A stretch of DNA of 8,525 nt from the NCBI GenBank assembly GCA_964560085.1, contig CAZLKF010000016.1, positions 1-8,525 of the forward strand. Reading direction: 5' to 3'. Origin of the DNA: RUG11241 sp964560085. GTDB lineage: Bacteria > Bacillota_I > Bacilli_A > RF39 > UBA660. A program made the translations under genes and the position numbers. Under the pieces are notes generated by a model that was not told where the DNA came from, did not search any database, and saw only the letters and a list, made by a program, of their open reading frames with translations. This document shows, piece by piece, positions 6,277-8,525 of the stretch. Within the stretch, counting starts at the first letter, position 1; every line of letters starts with the position of its first letter.

Positions 6277-7263
6277 ATGATTAATCAAAGACAAATAAAA
6301 TTATTGAAAATAATTGTTGAAGATTATATTAAAACAGCACGACCAATCAGTTCAAAAGGAATATGTAATGAACTAAAATGTTCCAGTGCAACAGTTAGAA
6401 ATGAAATGGGCGAGTTAGAAGAATTGGGCTTAATAGAAAAAACCCATACTTCATCAGGAAGGATCCCAAGTGAAAAAGGTTATCGTTATTATGTTGATAA
6501 CATTATGCAACCAAAAGAACTAACAGGCGAAGAAATGTTAAAACTACAGACAATATTTAAAAACAATACATTAGTATTATCTGATGCTATTGAACGAAGT
6601 ATGGAAATTATTAGTGAACTAACCAGTTATACTACTGTTGTGTTAGGTAAGCAATCGTGTGCTAATCGAGTAACAAAAGTCGAAGTAGTTCCAGTTACTG
6701 ATAATCATTTAATAGCTTTAGTTGTAACTGATAAAGGGCATGTTGAACATCGTGATGTTGTCATCAATGATCATGTTGATATGAGTGAGATTAGGCAAAC
6801 AGTTGATATAATTAATAAATTAATTATTGGAACACCTATTGATGAAGTAAGTGTAAAATTGGAATATGAAATAAAACCAGTAATTAATGAATGTATAACT
6901 CAACATGATGTGCTATACAATGCATTTTACAACGCATTTAGTGATTTTACAAAATCAGAAGTTAAAGTAAAAGGTACGAGTAATATACTTATGCAACCAG
7001 AATTTAACAATGCTGATCGTATTCGTGAAATTGTTTCTAAATTTGATGATAAAAGCATTGTCAACAGCATAAAAGAAGACGATTCTGGCATTAATATATA
7101 TATTGGAAGTGAAAATGATTTTGATGATGACGTAACAGTTATTAAAACAAAATATTCTATTAATGGTGAAGAAGGTACAATTGCTTTAATTGGACCTAAA
7201 CGTATGGAATATGAGCGTGTGGTAACATTACTTGATTATATTAAAAAAAATATAGAAGGATAG
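6277..7263 (+). CDS. hrcA: Heat-inducible transcription repressor HrcA
   Basis: HrcA binds CIRCE operators and represses chaperone operons; its folding depends on GroEL, which makes it respond to protein-folding load. The 328-aa product has an N-terminal winged helix-turn-helix (about 1-75) with the signature segments PISSKGI (23-29), SSATVRNEM (36-44), LEELGLIEKTHTSSGRIPS (47-65) and KGYRYYVD. The GAF-like inserted-dimerisation region follows, with a typical C-terminal IALIGPKRMEYERVV. Length is close to the usual 340-350. The ATG at 6277 follows AGAGGTGA by four bases. It is the first gene of the heat-shock operon and lies directly under two CIRCE elements, so autoregulation is nearly certain. 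GrpE starts seven bases after its stop. Confidence 0.97.
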   Translation: MINQRQIKLLKIIVEDYIKTARPISSKGICNELKCSSATVRNEMGELEELGLIEKTHTSSGRIPSEKGYRYYVDNIMQPKELTGEEMLKLQTIFKNNTLVLSDAIERSMEIISELTSYTTVVLGKQSCANRVTKVEVVPVTDNHLIALVVTDKGHVEHRDVVINDHVDMSEIRQTVDIINKLIIGTPIDEVSVKLEYEIKPVINECITQHDVLYNAFYNAFSDFTKSEVKVKGTSNILMQPEFNNADRIREIVSKFDDKSIVNSIKEDDSGINIYIGSENDFDDDVTVIKTKYSINGEEGTIALIGPKRMEYERVVTLLDYIKKNIEG

Positions 7264-7270
7264 GGATAGA

Positions 7271-7921
7271 ATGAACGAAGAAGAAATGTGTAAATGTGGC
7301 TGTGGCCATAAAGTAGAAGATTGTGATGATACTTGCAAGTGTCATGAAGAAAAAAAAGATTGTGAGTGTAATCAAGAATCTTGCAATTGCGATACCGAAT
7401 GTAATTGTGGCTGTCAAGACGAAAAAACAAAAAAAGAATCTAAAAAAGAAAAAAAAGATCGTCATTTAGAAAAATTAAAAAAAGCGATGCTAAAAATAGA
7501 TGAATTAGAGGAACAATCTTTAAGAGATAAAGCGGAGTTAGTAAATTACCGCAAGCGTAAAGATGAGGAAGTTGTACGTTTGCTAAAATATGCTAATGAA
7601 GATTTAGTAAAAGAAATGTTACCGATGATTGATAACTTAGAACGAGCAATTAAATTAGATGATGATAATTTAACTGATGAAGTTTCTAAATTCTTAAGTG
7701 GGGTTAAAATGATTTATTGTTCAACAGTTGCAACATTAGAAAAATATGGTGTAAAAGCAATTGATGGAGCAAATAAACCATTTGATCCAACTTATCATCA
7801 AGCAGTAATGACAGAAGTACGTGAAGGTGTTGAAGCCGGTAATGTATTAGAAGTTTTACAAAAAGGATATTTACTAAAAGACAAAGTAATAAGACCAGCA
7901 ATGGTTAAAGTAAGTGCGTAA
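7271..7921 (+). CDS. grpE: Nucleotide exchange factor GrpE with a Cys-rich N-terminal extension
   Basis: GrpE drives ADP release from DnaK. The 216-aa product has the canonical layout from about residue 68: a long coiled coil (LEKLKKAMLKIDELEEQ... RDKAELVNYRKRKDEE), then the four-helix region, then the beta-domain with FDPTYHQAVM and the signature VLEVLQKGYLLKDKVIRPA. The odd part is residues 1-50. Thirteen cysteines (7, 9, 11, 18, 22, 24, 31, 33, 38, 40, 44, 46, 48) lie mostly in C-x-C pairs or C-x-C-x-C triplets among Asp, Glu, Asn and Lys. This resembles a metallothionein-like metal-binding segment, in place of the usual acidic disordered tail. A basic linker (KTKKESKKEKKDRH) joins it to the coiled coil. 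The core identification is secure; metal binding is inference. Confidence 0.96.
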   Translation: MNEEEMCKCGCGHKVEDCDDTCKCHEEKKDCECNQESCNCDTECNCGCQDEKTKKESKKEKKDRHLEKLKKAMLKIDELEEQSLRDKAELVNYRKRKDEEVVRLLKYANEDLVKEMLPMIDNLERAIKLDDDNLTDEVSKFLSGVKMIYCSTVATLEKYGVKAIDGANKPFDPTYHQAVMTEVREGVEAGNVLEVLQKGYLLKDKVIRPAMVKVSA

Positions 7922-7938
7922 AGGAAAGGTGAAAAATT

Positions 7939-8525
7939 ATGAGTAAAGTAATAGGTATTGATTTAGGTACAACAAATAGTTGCGTAAGTATTTATGAGGG
8001 TGGTGAAGCAAAAGTCATCACTAATGCCGAAGGAGAAAGAACAACTCCTTCAGTAGTAGCATTTAAAAATGGAGAGATAATCGTTGGACAAAAAGCAAAG
8101 AATCAAATGATTACAAATCCAGAAGTTGTTTATTCTGTTAAAAGAAAAATGGGAACAAATGAAAAGGTTCATGTAAATGGTAAGGATTATACACCACAAG
8201 AAATTTCAGCTATGATTTTGGCAGATTTAAAGAAAACAGCTGAAAATTATTTGGGCGAAAAAGTGACAAAAGCTGTTATTACAGTTCCTGCTTATTTTAA
8301 TGATGCTCAAAGACAAGCAACAAAAGATGCAGGTAAAATTGCAGGTTTGGATGTACTTAGAATCGTAAACGAACCTACGGCAGCTTCGCTTGCTTACGGC
8401 ATCGACAAAGTCGGAAAAGAGCAGAAAATATTGGTATTCGACCTCGGAGGCGGAACGCTCGACGTAACCATTATGGAAATGGGAACGGAAGGGACTTTCG
8501 AAGTTTTGTCCACTTCAGGAGACAC
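7939..8525 (+). CDS. dnaK: Chaperone DnaK (Hsp70), 5' part only
   Basis: The first 195 codons of the Hsp70 ATPase domain are present; the window ends inside the gene (full length about 600). The phosphate-1 motif IGIDLGTTNSCV opens the protein, and TPSVVAF, VGQKAKNQ, the Firmicutes-type VKRKMGT, AVITVPAYFNDAQRQATKDAG, NEPTAASLAYG and FDLGGGTLDVT (phosphate-2) follow in order. AAAGGTGA precedes the ATG by six bases. The VKRKMG region lacks the extra ~24 residues found in Gram-negative DnaK, as expected for Gram-positive types. From about codon 140 both codon use and amino-acid preferences change abruptly (see the separate entry), so the last ~55 codons may not come from the same genome. DnaK works with the GrpE encoded just upstream; dnaJ would be expected next. 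Confidence 0.96.
   Translation, partial: MSKVIGIDLGTTNSCVSIYEGGEAKVITNAEGERTTPSVVAFKNGEIIVGQKAKNQMITNPEVVYSVKRKMGTNEKVHVNGKDYTPQEISAMILADLKKTAENYLGEKVTKAVITVPAYFNDAQRQATKDAGKIAGLDVLRIVNEPTAASLAYGIDKVGKEQKILVFDLGGGTLDVTIMEMGTEGTFEVLSTSGD
8353..8525 (+). other. Segment of foreign composition within dnaK (suspected chimeric join)
   Basis: Before 8353, all 22 Asn, Asp, Tyr and Phe codons of dnaK end in T. From 8368 on, all eight end in C. G+C in 60-base blocks goes from 32-33% (8221-8340) to 45-50% (8341-8520). The reading frame and Hsp70 homology continue, but the residues become LDVTIMEMG and LSTSGD, where Firmicutes DnaK usually reads FDVSILELG and LSTAGD. The switch falls in the strongly conserved RIxNEPTAA region. 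Either an assembly join or homologous recombination would explain it. Confidence 0.75.

Noticed and set aside
7289..7414. DNA-level tandem repeat or CRISPR-like array in the Cys-rich region
   Set aside because: The repetition is at the amino-acid level only (C-x-C); codons and spacing vary, with no repeated DNA unit.
7236..7465. Two Phe/His-rich minus-strand ORFs over the start of grpE
   Set aside because: They are the antisense readings of the Cys/Lys/Glu-rich GrpE extension, which has clear coding context on the plus strand.
7704..7901. Leu-rich minus-strand ORF inside grpE
   Set aside because: Antisense to the conserved GrpE beta-domain, so it is a frame shadow.

Overview
The window is AT-rich (by eye about 30% G+C over most of its length) and reads as a chromosomal fragment of a low-GC Firmicutes/Tenericutes-type bacterium. 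Supporting points are strong AGGTGA/AGGAGG ribosome binding sites, textbook sigma-A promoters, CIRCE operators and the order lepA-hemW-hrcA-grpE-dnaK, which is the Bacillus-type arrangement with extra genes inserted. TGA is not needed as a sense codon, so the standard bacterial code applies rather than the Mycoplasma code. An uncultured gut Bacilli/Erysipelotrichia/RF39-like lineage is a reasonable guess, but it is inference.

Layout. Positions 1-109 hold a short inverted-repeat segment that resembles the end of an IS3-family (IS150-group) element, then an extended -10 promoter. Positions 110-4177 form a tightly packed plus-strand operon with overlapping ORFs: lepA (translation factor EF4), a protein with two helix-turn-helix motifs, hemW (radical SAM heme chaperone) and an HD-domain hydrolase. 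It ends in a bidirectional hairpin that lies inside the last codons of two convergent genes. Positions 4174-5523 on the minus strand carry a UPF0316/DUF2179-type membrane protein followed by ispE (MEP isoprenoid pathway), and ispE seems to have its own promoter. Positions 5559-6180 are a small plus-strand unit: a promoter, a 50-codon single-TM peptide, a 123-aa protein of unknown function with a degenerate internal repeat, and a rho-independent terminator. Positions 6193-8525 are the heat-shock operon: a consensus sigma-A promoter flanked by two CIRCE operators, then hrcA, grpE and the first 195 codons of dnaK, cut by the window end.

How the genes work together. HrcA represses its own operon through CIRCE, and GrpE is the nucleotide-exchange factor for DnaK. 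Here the promoter has two operators, one over the -35 and one over the start site and Shine-Dalgarno edge, which suggests tight control. GrpE carries an unusual N-terminal extension with 13 cysteines in 48 residues, mostly as C-x-C, resembling a small metallothionein fused to a chaperone cofactor. This is the most interesting biological feature of the window.

Caution. Around position 8353-8368, inside dnaK, codon use flips abruptly from all T-ending to all C-ending codons for Asn/Asp/Tyr/Phe, and G+C rises to nearly 50%. The protein stays in frame and DnaK-like. The last ~165 bases are therefore either a chimeric assembly join or a recombined segment, and should not be used for taxonomy.
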